A DNA stretch of 50,148 nt, taken from assembly GCA_007116645.1 (NCBI GenBank), contig SKIA01000076.1, forward strand, positions 1 to 50,148, given 5' to 3'. This document shows, in pieces, positions 33,948 through 42,104 of the stretch. Numbering within the stretch: position 1 is the first letter of the stretch; each line of letters begins with the position of its first letter. A program made the position numbers and the translations under genes. The notes beneath the pieces are model-generated. The model saw only the letters and a list, made by a program, of their open reading frames with translations. It ran no database searches and was not told the origin of the DNA. The stretch is from Candidatus Woesearchaeota archaeon. Its GTDB lineage: Archaea; Nanobdellota; Nanobdellia; Woesearchaeales; SKIA01.

Positions 33948-35705
33948 GGACAACTCAATAAACGAAGAAGCACTCCACGCCTGACACCAACAACCAAACG
34001 CTTCTAAACGAGCAGCACTACTGATTTCTGATGCGTGACCAGCAGCTCCTAACGAGAGCAAATCTTTTTCTGAAGCAGCATAAACTGCTTTGGCAAACGA
34101 ATGATATTTTTCATTAAGTGATACCAGGGAAGCAGCAATAAGATTATTCACAAAAAACCATGAATCCCCGCGATGATACGAACGGTCATTTTCTCCGGTG
34201 TGTGTATCAACAAATAATTCGTGAGACAAACCAATAGTAGTAAGTCCACCCCAAGAAGTAGATAGTTCTTTGAGCAACGAATCCGCAACTGCCATCCATT
34301 CATCATCAGACAAAAGCCAAGGATAAATATAACGCGCAAGCAAAGCATTTGGGCGAATAGTCTTGTCAGGAACGCCCTTAATGCATCCATCAAATAAGTG
34401 CTCTCCGTCAAACAAATGTTCTTTGGTAGTGGCGAGTAAGGAGCGTTCACGAGAACGAAGATCCTCACAACAATCGTGACCAAATTCGTTGCACAACTCA
34501 TGAGCAAACCGCAACATCCGCAATGTTAACGCTTGAATCTCGATGCGAGACCCAACACGCGTGTCGCCAACGCCACCAGTAGTATCCATCCACGTCTCTT
34601 GCGGCAAACTCTCAATAAGGACTCCGAAACATCCCAGGGTCAGGCGCGAAAGAGACGTCTTTATTTGCTCAAGCACAAAACGCCACTGCTCCTCAGAGAG
34701 CGCATCACGGTGCTCGCTGTAGAGTTGGTGCAGACGCAAAAAAGCCCATCCCACACCATCAGCAGAACCTGTTTCAGAATGAGGAAAACGATTAGGAATA
34801 CGTCCATCAGGAAGAATAACAGAAATCTCGCGCAACAATATACGTCCCGCAAGATGATGCTTTCCTGACGCAATCAACGCCCCAGAAGCAATTGCCTCAT
34901 CACGAGTGTATATCTGAAAAAACCAAGGAAGGCCTGCAAGGATGCCAGCAGCACCATTAGGTGTTTGAGTGAGAAGAGCATCAACAGAAGCGCTTGCAAC
35001 TCCAAGCGCGATATCACCAGTCCACACAGCATCAGAGTCTTCCCAGTGCTGCTGATGCGCTAAGACTTGCTTTGCCTCAAACAATCGATCCTCAGGAGCG
35101 ATCACTACCCGAAACGAGTCGTGACCACGCAAAAATAACTCTGAAAACCACTCATCGCGACCACTGCGTGCAGCATCAAAAGAAATTGGTGTACCCACCC
35201 ACTCGCCTTCTACAAGTTCAAGCTTGCGAGAACACACAAACACAAAGGAAACACCGTCGCGTCCAGTAACGCGGACAGTCCAAGGATTACTTGACAGCAC
35301 CTCCCAAGAATGAGCACGAGAAAACGCTTCGAAATCATTAGTGTTGCGAACATCCAAAAATAAATCTACAACTCCAGAACCCTCAAAAGAATAACACGCA
35401 AGACGGTCATGAAAGAAAAAACGCTCACGCCCAAGATCAGACACACGAACAGTCTGAAGCGGGAGGACTTGCACTGCAGAAACACGGGCGTTCTGACACC
35501 GCACATCAAATAACACTTTATGCAATTGATATGATGATAAATCAAGAAACCCTAGCCCGTTATACGCAGAAGTATTATTGTGTGCCCCAACAAACCAATA
35601 CGAACCATGGTCAGCAACAAATACATGAGGATTATCGCTTTCTCGCTCAATACGTTCGTGCTCGCCAGGGTATACACACTTCACAGAATTCACACTACTC
35701 ACCAT
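33927..35705 (-). CDS. Glycogen debranching enzyme (amylo-alpha-1,6-glucosidase type)
   Basis: 592 residues, soluble. N-terminal beta domain, then a GH133-type alpha/alpha catalytic domain with WFFQIYTRDEAIASG (about 262-276), DGRIPNRFP, ETWMDTTGG (about 371-379), GSRIEIQALTLRML (about 383-396) and RPNALLARYIYPW (about 451-463), all typical of amylo-1,6-glucosidases. It hydrolyses alpha-1,6 branch stubs in glycogen. It pairs functionally with the GT3/GT4/GH57 operon downstream. A 13-bp palindrome (35714-35726) and a TATA element (35725-35734) lie just upstream of the ATG. The coding strand is G/T-rich. No signal peptide, so intracellular glycogen. Confidence 0.88.
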   Translation of the reverse strand: MVSSVNSVKCVYPGEHERIERESDNPHVFVADHGSYWFVGAHNNTSAYNGLGFLDLSSYQLHKVLFDVRCQNARVSAVQVLPLQTVRVSDLGRERFFFHDRLACYSFEGSGVVDLFLDVRNTNDFEAFSRAHSWEVLSSNPWTVRVTGRDGVSFVFVCSRKLELVEGEWVGTPISFDAARSGRDEWFSELFLRGHDSFRVVIAPEDRLFEAKQVLAHQQHWEDSDAVWTGDIALGVASASVDALLTQTPNGAAGILAGLPWFFQIYTRDEAIASGALIASGKHHLAGRILLREISVILPDGRIPNRFPHSETGSADGVGWAFLRLHQLYSEHRDALSEEQWRFVLEQIKTSLSRLTLGCFGVLIESLPQETWMDTTGGVGDTRVGSRIEIQALTLRMLRFAHELCNEFGHDCCEDLRSRERSLLATTKEHLFDGEHLFDGCIKGVPDKTIRPNALLARYIYPWLLSDDEWMAVADSLLKELSTSWGGLTTIGLSHELFVDTHTGENDRSYHRGDSWFFVNNLIAASLVSLNEKYHSFAKAVYAASEKDLLSLGAAGHASEISSAARLEAFGCWCQAWSASSFIELSLALGRR

Positions 35706-35713
35706 ATGTATTT

Positions 35714-35734
35714 ACGACAATGTCGTTTTTAAAC
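35714..35734 (-). promoter_or_regulatory. Palindrome and TATA element of the debranching enzyme gene
   Basis: ACGACAATGTCGT is a perfect 13-bp palindrome (35714-35726). It abuts the minus-strand TATA element (gtttttaaac on the plus strand, 35725-35734), which is about 25 nt from the ATG at 35705. Position between TATA and start suits a repressor. Same core as the palindrome at 10762-10774. Confidence 0.6.
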
Positions 35735-35781
35735 ATACCCTTTTGTAAAGCGCAACACACAAAAAAGGATAGTGACTTTAC

Positions 35782-36462
35782 ATGCTTATGCAAGAAGTTC
35801 ACGTCATAAAAAACACTGCGCTCACCTCCGATACGAATAGCATCCTATTAAAAAAACCAGCAGGATTTGACTACGAACCAGGACAATTTATTGTCGTACA
35901 AACAACGATAGAAGAAAAGCCAGTGCGTAGAAGCTACAGCCTTGCAAGCGCACCGCACCAAGAACACCTAGAAATCATTGTCAAAGCACAACCACAAGGT
36001 CTTGTGAGTCCTCACCTGTGCGCACTCGCTGCGGGCACGACAATGCACATCCTCGGGCCGTTCGGACAGTTCACCCTACAAGATGAACAAGCAGTCCTTG
36101 TTGGGGCAGGAACAGGAATCACTCCATTTATTGGCTACTTACGACACCTTGAAAGCGTGCAAACACCACACAACATCACTCTTCTTGCAGCATTTCGCTA
36201 CGAAAAAGACATTCTTTTGCATGAAGAACTCGCACGCCTTACGCAAACGCTCAACCTCACAGTTCACATTACACTCACGCGCCCAGAACCAACGTGGAAA
36301 GGTCTTAAAGGACGCGTTGACGAGCTCATGCTAGCATCCTTTCCTAGCGCTGCATACTATTTATGCGGACCCACACCAATGGTTGTCACAGTAAAACAAG
36401 CGCTCACACAACGAGGAATTAAGGACGTTCGAACAGAAAAATACGGCGCGATTACCGCATAA
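35782..36462 (+). CDS. Ferredoxin-NADP reductase-family flavoprotein
   Basis: 226 residues. FAD-binding beta-barrel with RRSYSLAS (49-56, the RxYS flavin motif), then the NAD(P)-binding domain with VGAGTGITPF (107-116) and CGPTPM (about 198-203). C-terminus is GAITA, without an aromatic FNR terminal tyrosine. It transfers electrons between NAD(P)H and ferredoxin, flavodoxin or another partner; the partner is not in the window. Two ATG codons are in frame (35782 and 35788). Its 3' end overlaps the convergent small membrane protein gene by 11 nt. Confidence 0.88.
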   Translation: MLMQEVHVIKNTALTSDTNSILLKKPAGFDYEPGQFIVVQTTIEEKPVRRSYSLASAPHQEHLEIIVKAQPQGLVSPHLCALAAGTTMHILGPFGQFTLQDEQAVLVGAGTGITPFIGYLRHLESVQTPHNITLLAAFRYEKDILLHEELARLTQTLNLTVHITLTRPEPTWKGLKGRVDELMLASFPSAAYYLCGPTPMVVTVKQALTQRGIKDVRTEKYGAITA

Positions 36463-36634
36463 GACCATAACGAATCGTAATAGCGACAAACAATGCGCAC
36501 AATAACGCGAGCGCCACACCTAAAACAGTGTACATCGTGGTTGGAGCACTCGCAACAATAACTTCTTTCTCCCAGCCATCAACGGCAACGAATATGAGCG
36601 CAAGCCCGCCTAAGATACTAGTCTTTACTCTCAT
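36452..36634 (-). CDS. 60-residue membrane protein at end of glycogen operon
   Basis: Starts at an ATG inside the last codons of the glycogen synthase gene (17-nt overlap) and ends by overlapping the convergent FNR gene. Sequence shows two hydrophobic stretches (SILGGLALIFVAVDG and TVLGVALALLCALFVAITI) separated by a short polar loop, so one or two membrane passes. No family recognised. The overlap with glgA suggests translational coupling and possibly membrane anchoring of a glycogen-related complex (speculative). Confidence 0.6.
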   Translation of the reverse strand: MRVKTSILGGLALIFVAVDGWEKEVIVASAPTTMYTVLGVALALLCALFVAITIRYGLMR

Positions 36635-38384
36635 AAGCCCTCTGGTGCGCATCATAATAATGCTTGATAAACACTTGCCAATCAGTTTGCTCACTTAACT
36701 TCTGAGCAGCAGCTTTAAGCTCTCGGCGCTCAGAACGATTTTTTTGGCAAAACTCTTTGAGCATGACAAATAAATCTTCAACCACATCTTGTTCGGAGCG
36801 ATTATAGCGCTTGAGCACAAACACGCCCTTTTCTTGTTGCGTCTGAACAAATCGTCCAAAACCAGCAAGGTCAGTAGTGATAGCTGGAACACCCATAGCA
36901 GCAGCCTCCATAGGAGTATATCCCCACGGCTCATAATAACTTGGAAAGACACCCAGATGTGAACCAGCAACAGCTTCATCATAGGTGAGGTCGAGCAAGC
37001 CGTCTTTACCAGTAAGATATACAGGGTAGCGAACAACCTTTACCTTATCCTCTGCGCGATTGAGCAATCCGTGCGCACGAAAACCAGCAACAATCGGATC
37101 ATGTTCTTCACCAGGAATGTTGTGGGTTACTAACGGAGGATTTCCTGCGTGCGCAAGAGCTTTAGCCAGTTGCTTTACGTGCTGATAGGCCTCTTCAGAC
37201 AAAATATCCTTAGCGGACAACGAATCAATGCGTTGAGCTTGTCGCATGATGCGGCGAACAACATCATCAGCATTTTTGTCAAGATATGATTGCATTGCAG
37301 AAAACGCTTGGCGCTCCTCTAACACCTCGGTCTTAATGCCCTGAGTGTCTCCAGGAATAAAATAAAACACGATAACCGTCTTGCTATCAGGAACTTTTTT
37401 GAGTTCATAATTAAGTTTACCAAGAGCCTTGGTGAATACATCAAGACCTTTATTACGATATTCATAGCGTCCCGAAGCAAAAAACGTTACGCTATGCTCA
37501 AGATCAAACGAGTAATGAGAAAAAAAGTAGTAATTAAGAAAATCACGCATACGCTCGCGAGCACGAATATGCATGGGCGAGGAGTCATTAACGTCCGGAT
37601 ACTGGCTGCGGCAAATACCATTAAACAATAGCACATCAGGCTTTCGAAGCAGCACGTGCTCAGCCTCAATACCAGTTATTTCAGAAACAGTGGTGAATAC
37701 GTGAGCGTTTTTTGCGCACGCAAGTTCTGTGGTATATTTATCCTCTACATGAAGTTCTTTTGCGAGCCGAGGAAAATCAAGGTCTGGCAAGGAGTCATAC
37801 AAATTAATATCTGTAGAACCAGAAATCGTTCTTCCAAGCATGGTTGCGTGCGTTGTAAATACCGAGCGCACACGAGACTTTTTCATACGCAAATACAGTA
37901 ATGCAAGGCCTGCCATCCACTCATGAAAGTGTCCGACGATAGGCTCATCAGTAGAACTTTGCATAAGCTCCATGAATCGTCCAACAGCCCACGCCCAACG
38001 CAATGGTTCATCATACTCGTATGCTGCACGCAACGAATCAACTCCGAACTGCTCCCACAACTGACCCTTTACTGCGTTCACATCAATATGGCTGTGCTGT
38101 GCGTTGAGTAATACGACTTGTGGATTACCGGGAATATTCCAGACGCCATACACGCACTGAATACCTTCTTGGCGCAATTCCTCAAATACATGAACGTATC
38201 GTTCAGGAGGCGCTTGTTCTGTAAACTCGACATTGTGTCTTCCCGGAAACAAAGGTCCAACAAGAACATATTGCTTGTACGTATTCACTAAAAGTTCTGC
38301 TTTTGTACGGACAACAGTATAAATGCCTCCAACTTTATTGACTACTTCCCAAGAAGCCTCAATGACTGTTTGGGGCTTGGTCAT
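36618..38384 (-). CDS. Glycogen synthase, GT3 (eukaryotic type)
   Basis: 588 residues. Starts with EASWEVVNKVGGIYTVVRTKA, the nucleotide-sugar loop typical of GT3 glycogen synthases. It continues with VGHFHEWMAG (about 146-155), a TTHATMLGR segment, GRYEYRNKGLD (about 317-327) and SYYEPWGYTPMEAAAMG (about 508-524) with the GT-B acidic motif. It transfers glucose from UDP- or ADP-glucose to the non-reducing end of glycogen. GT3 enzymes are the yeast/animal type and are scattered in archaea and some bacteria. There is no gap to the DUF5752-like gene upstream; it overlaps the small membrane protein gene downstream. Confidence 0.93.
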   Translation of the reverse strand: MTKPQTVIEASWEVVNKVGGIYTVVRTKAELLVNTYKQYVLVGPLFPGRHNVEFTEQAPPERYVHVFEELRQEGIQCVYGVWNIPGNPQVVLLNAQHSHIDVNAVKGQLWEQFGVDSLRAAYEYDEPLRWAWAVGRFMELMQSSTDEPIVGHFHEWMAGLALLYLRMKKSRVRSVFTTHATMLGRTISGSTDINLYDSLPDLDFPRLAKELHVEDKYTTELACAKNAHVFTTVSEITGIEAEHVLLRKPDVLLFNGICRSQYPDVNDSSPMHIRARERMRDFLNYYFFSHYSFDLEHSVTFFASGRYEYRNKGLDVFTKALGKLNYELKKVPDSKTVIVFYFIPGDTQGIKTEVLEERQAFSAMQSYLDKNADDVVRRIMRQAQRIDSLSAKDILSEEAYQHVKQLAKALAHAGNPPLVTHNIPGEEHDPIVAGFRAHGLLNRAEDKVKVVRYPVYLTGKDGLLDLTYDEAVAGSHLGVFPSYYEPWGYTPMEAAAMGVPAITTDLAGFGRFVQTQQEKGVFVLKRYNRSEQDVVEDLFVMLKEFCQKNRSERRELKAAAQKLSEQTDWQVFIKHYYDAHQRAYESKD

Positions 38385-38954
38385 CTACACAACCTGCAAT
38401 AGTAACCCGTACGCCAAAACACCAATCACGATCCCGATAATAAGGCCAAGCACGAAATCTCGCACGTGAGGATTGTTCTTTATAGTCACACCACTTCTTG
38501 TCGGAAGAGGTGTGCTCGGAGTCCACTCAGGAGCTTTTGTAGCCGGCGCAGTCGAGTGCGGCGCTACAAAACGGTGTTCTTGTTGCGGCTCAGGCTTTTG
38601 GGCAGGTGCTTGTTGTGAAGGTGTGGGCTTTGCGGTTGCAAGCGTTGGCTTGGGAGCAATAGCGCGCAACTTTTCTTTAAGCGGCGTGAGTTGAGACGTT
38701 ACCGGCGGCGGGTTAATCTTTTTGTCAATCACAGACGCTACTTCATATGGGGTACGACACTTCTGGACTTCTGCGGCGAGCGCTTGGTCGTTGTGTACGT
38801 GCGTAATCCACTGTGCAAAATCGTTCCGATCAGACGTGATGTGTCTTGCCGTTACGGAACTATCTTGTTTTTGCAAAATGGAAACAAGTTCTTTGAGTGT
38901 CTCGGCTTTTGAGCCATCACTGAAGTGGAACGCTGTGTCTGACACTGTTACCAC
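38385..38954 (-). CDS. DUF5752-like protein with C-terminal membrane anchor
   Basis: 189 residues. The N-terminal roughly 80 residues (FHFSDGSKAETLKELVSIL...RHITSDRNDFAQWITHVHNDQALAAEV) match the domain in the gene next to it: a hydrophobic strand, an LxEL helix, a histidine-centred motif, then NDFAQW and a LA-containing helix. It resembles the archaeal DUF5752 family. A proline/alanine/lysine-rich linker (about 90-160) leads to a C-terminal transmembrane helix (about 165-187). Starts with GTG overlapping the previous stop by 7 nt, no spacing before glycogen synthase. Role unknown but clearly in the glycogen operon. Confidence 0.7.
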   Translation of the reverse strand: MVTVSDTAFHFSDGSKAETLKELVSILQKQDSSVTARHITSDRNDFAQWITHVHNDQALAAEVQKCRTPYEVASVIDKKINPPPVTSQLTPLKEKLRAIAPKPTLATAKPTPSQQAPAQKPEPQQEHRFVAPHSTAPATKAPEWTPSTPLPTRSGVTIKNNPHVRDFVLGLIIGIVIGVLAYGLLLQVV

Positions 38955-39496
38955 GCCCGGCGAACGATGTGTCTGTAAATCACCCGTTGATGACTCTCAG
39001 GGTGTCGTTGTGCTTCGCGTAGTTGCTCAGCGAGTGCTCGTTCTTGAAGAACCTCGTGAACCCAGTTTGCAAAGTCGTGACGGTGTTCGTTAACGTGATG
39101 TGCAAAGACGTGATCGGCCATTTCTTCAAGGGCTTCAGCAAGTTCTCGCAAGTCCTGAATGGTGCGACCATCAGCAACAAAGAACGTGTGTTCTTTAGGT
39201 GCTTTTCTAAAGTGGTCTCTTGCGCGAGCAATAATGTCCTTCATTGCACTTGCTGCTGCCTTTGCTGCTTTCTCTTGAGCAGCTGGAGCTGACTTTTTTG
39301 TAGAAGACTTTTTCGTGGTCTTCTTAGTCGTAGCTTTTTTTGCTGTTTTTTTCTTGGTAGCTCTCTTTGCAGTCTTTTTTACTGCTTTCTTCGTCGTTGA
39401 CTTCTTAGCTGCCTTTTTTGCTGCTTTTGGAGCAGCGGCTGCTGTAGTAGTAGAATCTGTCGTTGCGCTTTTAGCGCGTTTTTTTGTAGTTGCCAT
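38948..39496 (-). CDS. DUF5752-like protein with histone H1-like lysine/alanine tail
   Basis: 182 residues. The N-terminal roughly 85 residues are low complexity: alternating Lys, Ala and Thr (KKAAKKSTTKK-type repeats), like histone H1 C-terminal tails and other basic nucleic-acid- or polyanion-binding segments. The C-terminal part (about 98-182) has HTFFVADGRTIQDLRELAEAL...FAHHVNEHRHDFANWVHEVLQERALAEQL, the same domain as in the next gene. A strong ribosome-binding sequence (gaggtga) precedes the ATG. What the basic tail binds is unknown; nucleic acid and phosphorylated glycogen are both possible. Confidence 0.75.
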   Translation of the reverse strand: MATTKKRAKSATTDSTTTAAAAPKAAKKAAKKSTTKKAVKKTAKRATKKKTAKKATTKKTTKKSSTKKSAPAAQEKAAKAAASAMKDIIARARDHFRKAPKEHTFFVADGRTIQDLRELAEALEEMADHVFAHHVNEHRHDFANWVHEVLQERALAEQLREAQRHPESHQRVIYRHIVRRAW

Positions 39497-39525
39497 CTCT
39501 CACCTCTATTTTTTTTGGGCGCCCC

Positions 39526-40731
39526 TTACGCCACCGCGAGCAGTTGCTCGCGTTCCTTGACTCTTCGTTCAAGGTCGTGAATGACATTCATAAACGCGAT
39601 GAACCCTTCGTATGGGCTGTCGTACGCGTTGAAATACTTATGTACATCCCCGTCAGCAAACCATTTTGTACACATATAGTAAAAATGGTCACTAGTAGTT
39701 AATCCGCGCCAGTCGTTTATAAGACTTTCGTCACCAAGCGCTTTTACTCGTTTTTCTAGCTTGTAAAGTGAATTAATTGCTGAGTGCTGCATATTATTGC
39801 CCAGCCACGCTGATAAGTCTCTTTCCATATCAGCCCAGCTAATGAAGTTGTGAGCATCATATTCTCCGCGTACTTCATAGCGCTGAACTGCTTCAGAAAC
39901 AGTAACGAAATCGTTGTGTGGGTGGTCGAGCACTGCGCGAGGCATGTGTTCTAAGAACTGAAAGATGCCGGTGTCTTCCCATTGGTGCTCGCCAAAGGTT
40001 TCGTAATCCATAAACAAGTTGATGAGCTCGCCGTTTCCGTTTGCTTCATTAATCCATTGCGCGTACTTTTCTGCGCTGAGCGGGTGTTCTTCCCATCCTT
40101 TGTTTGAGAAACGAAATGCGATGTCGTCTGAGAGCTTGTAGTTTTTTAAGAGGACTTTGATGTTGCTGGTTGCTGCTGGTCGATACACAAAATTTGGGCT
40201 TCTCCACCCAAGCAAGTGATCTGCTCCTTCAGCAAGAATTCCATGATATCCCATCTCTTCAATGTGCGAGGCAAGTTCGTTGTTGAAGATGAGCTCAGTG
40301 TTTCGAAACACTTTTGGTTCGTGACCAAACAATTCTTTCATCTTGTCAGAGTGTCTTTTGACTTGCTCTTGAAACTCTTCTTTTGAGTAAAGATAGGATA
40401 AAGAGTGATAGTACGTCTCTGCTAAGAACTCAACATGGCCTGTGTCTGCAAGGTCTTTGAAGGTCTCAAGCACGTCAGGCGCAAACCGCTCGAGCTGATC
40501 AAGCAAGGTGCCAGTGATTGAAAAAGAGAACTTGAAGTCTCCTTCATGGCGATTGATGAGGTCAAGCAAGAGCTTGTTTGTTGGCACATAGCACTTACGA
40601 GAGACTTTGTGTAAGATCTCCTCATTGAGCTGGTGGTCGAAATAATCGCTGTGAACGCCAATCTCAAACATTCCATAACGTTTGAGCCGGTGCGGTTGGT
40701 GTACTTGAAAATACATGCATACTGATACCAT
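39526..40731 (-). CDS. Glycoside hydrolase family 57 alpha-amylase
   Basis: 401 residues. GH57 regions in order: HQPHR (11-15), GHVEFL (98-103), VFRNTEL (141-147) with the nucleophile Glu146, and MDYETFGEH (241-249) with the general acid Asp242. It also has a WRSPNFVY segment and a C-terminal helical domain. It hydrolyses (or disproportionates) alpha-1,4 glucans. It has no signal peptide, so it acts on intracellular glycogen. A Shine-Dalgarno-type aggag is 8 nt upstream of the ATG, within the last bases after the GT4 gene. Third gene direction of the same operon. Confidence 0.92.
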   Translation of the reverse strand: MVSVCMYFQVHQPHRLKRYGMFEIGVHSDYFDHQLNEEILHKVSRKCYVPTNKLLLDLINRHEGDFKFSFSITGTLLDQLERFAPDVLETFKDLADTGHVEFLAETYYHSLSYLYSKEEFQEQVKRHSDKMKELFGHEPKVFRNTELIFNNELASHIEEMGYHGILAEGADHLLGWRSPNFVYRPAATSNIKVLLKNYKLSDDIAFRFSNKGWEEHPLSAEKYAQWINEANGNGELINLFMDYETFGEHQWEDTGIFQFLEHMPRAVLDHPHNDFVTVSEAVQRYEVRGEYDAHNFISWADMERDLSAWLGNNMQHSAINSLYKLEKRVKALGDESLINDWRGLTTSDHFYYMCTKWFADGDVHKYFNAYDSPYEGFIAFMNVIHDLERRVKEREQLLAVA

Positions 40732-40740
40732 AGTTTTCTC

Positions 40741-41979
40741 CTAGTGTGTTATTTGTGGAATCAACGAATCGTAAACTTCGCGGATTTTCTGGGCTGATTT
40801 CTCCCAAGTAAGTGTCTTTGCTTCCCAGTTGCCGTGCTGACTTAAGAGGTCGTGGAGTTCCTCGTACTTAAGGACTGCCAATATTTTCTCTGCAAGCTCA
40901 TCAGTGTCCCAAAAGTCCACTTTCAATACGTGCGTGAGTACTTCTGAAACGCCTGATTGCTTTGAGATAATAGTGGGCGTGCCCTTGCTCATAGCTTCTA
41001 ATGGCACAATACCAAAAGGTTCTGAGACTGACGGCATAACAAAAACGTCTGCCATGCCAAAGAGGCGATCCACATCAGCTCGTGTGTAATAGCCGGGAAA
41101 GAGGAATTTGTCTGCAAGACCAAGGTCTGCTGTGAGATCAATCATGCGATGAAGCATATCTCCTGAGCCTGCCATAACAAACTTGACGTTAGGGTCGTGA
41201 TCAGCAACTTTTCGAGCAGCGCGGATAAAGTATTCAGGACCTTTTTGAGCAGTGATGCGTCCAGCAAACAACACTACTTTGTCTTGTGCAGTAATTTTTG
41301 GGTCGGGAAGGTTTCTTTGCTCAAGACGCTCCATTGCGTTATGAACGACAACTACTTTGTTTGGGTCGACATCATAATTAGTGATAACATTGTTTCGCAC
41401 GTAATGCGATACGCACACCACCTTGTCTGCCTCTCGAAGGCCGAGTTGTTCAATATCGTACTCGACTCTGTTTGAGCCTGATAAGTAGCGGTCATAAATG
41501 GTGTTGTGTACATGCACGACCAATGGCTTTTTTGTGCGTTGCTTAATCCAGACTGCTGCCGGAATAGTCATCCAGTCGTGGCAATGAATAATATCAAATT
41601 CTTCGTACTCAGCAATGACTGCGGCTCGGTGCGCAAAGTTATGAACTTCTTGCATGAGGTCTTTTCCGTACAGTTGTTTTTTGGTGTCGCTTCTTGTGTC
41701 TTCGAGCATAGTTGATACGTATGATTGCTTATATTCTTGCGAGGTCATGTAGGCGTGCATCGTGGTTTTTACGGTGTGCACTTTAACAACGGGAGCAATG
41801 TTTTCTGCGATGAGAAGTTTGTGCAAGTTACCTTTCTCAATACTTCTTGGACCAAACGGCATAATGTATGTAACTTGGTTTCCTTGCTCTGCTAATGCCT
41901 TGGTAAGTTGATAGCAAACAATGCCAATTCCGCCCGCGAAATAGGGAGGAAATTCCCAACCTAACATCAATATGCGCAT
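40741..41979 (-). CDS. Glycosyltransferase family 4, glycogen synthase-like
   Basis: 412 residues (from ATG 41979). N-terminal MRILMLGWEFPPYFAGGIG (nucleotide-sugar loop), then IIHCHDWMT, VCVSHYVRNN, LFAGRITAQKGPEYFI (start of the second Rossmann domain) and SEPFGIVPLEAMSKGTPTI with the E-x7-E motif. Together this is a GT4 enzyme of the glycogen synthase/alpha-maltose-1-phosphate synthase region, probably adding glucose to glycogen or a related polymer, though another sugar acceptor is possible. The frame extends upstream to 42018, but the ribosome-binding gaggtg precedes ATG 41979. First gene of the operon. Confidence 0.9.
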   Translation of the reverse strand: MRILMLGWEFPPYFAGGIGIVCYQLTKALAEQGNQVTYIMPFGPRSIEKGNLHKLLIAENIAPVVKVHTVKTTMHAYMTSQEYKQSYVSTMLEDTRSDTKKQLYGKDLMQEVHNFAHRAAVIAEYEEFDIIHCHDWMTIPAAVWIKQRTKKPLVVHVHNTIYDRYLSGSNRVEYDIEQLGLREADKVVCVSHYVRNNVITNYDVDPNKVVVVHNAMERLEQRNLPDPKITAQDKVVLFAGRITAQKGPEYFIRAARKVADHDPNVKFVMAGSGDMLHRMIDLTADLGLADKFLFPGYYTRADVDRLFGMADVFVMPSVSEPFGIVPLEAMSKGTPTIISKQSGVSEVLTHVLKVDFWDTDELAEKILAVLKYEELHDLLSQHGNWEAKTLTWEKSAQKIREVYDSLIPQITH

Positions 41980-42001
41980 AGCGCCCACCTCAATAGCATA
42001 C

Positions 42002-42012
42002 GTAACTGTTAC
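42002..42012 (-). promoter_or_regulatory. 11-bp palindrome near the expected glycogen operon start
   Basis: GTAACTGTTAC has 5-bp arms around one base. A minus-strand TATA-like caatcattta (near 42017-42030) lies just upstream, so the palindrome sits at about the transcription start of the GT4-headed operon. A candidate operator. Confidence 0.4.
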
Positions 42013-42052
42013 AAGCAATCATTTAAGAAGGTATTGAATTAGTAGTAAAAGA

Positions 42053-42076
42053 TTAGTTAACTATAAATATTAGTTA
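42053..42076. promoter_or_regulatory. TTAGTTA repeats and 10-bp palindrome before HTH gene
   Basis: TTAGTTA occurs at 42053-42059 and 42070-42076 (17 bp apart); the first lies in the perfect palindrome TAGTTAACTA (42054-42063). The AT-rich gap separates the divergent glycogen operon and the ArsR-like regulator, so this could be an autoregulatory site affecting both. Confidence 0.5.
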
Positions 42077-42104
42077 GATAAAATAATTAATTAAAGACTT
42101 AACA

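Noticed and set aside
39497..39525. GGGCGCCC palindrome with adjacent A/T run between the GH57 and H1-like genes
   Set aside because: The run is on the wrong side for a terminator of the minus-strand operon; probably just spacing sequence containing the ribosome-binding site.
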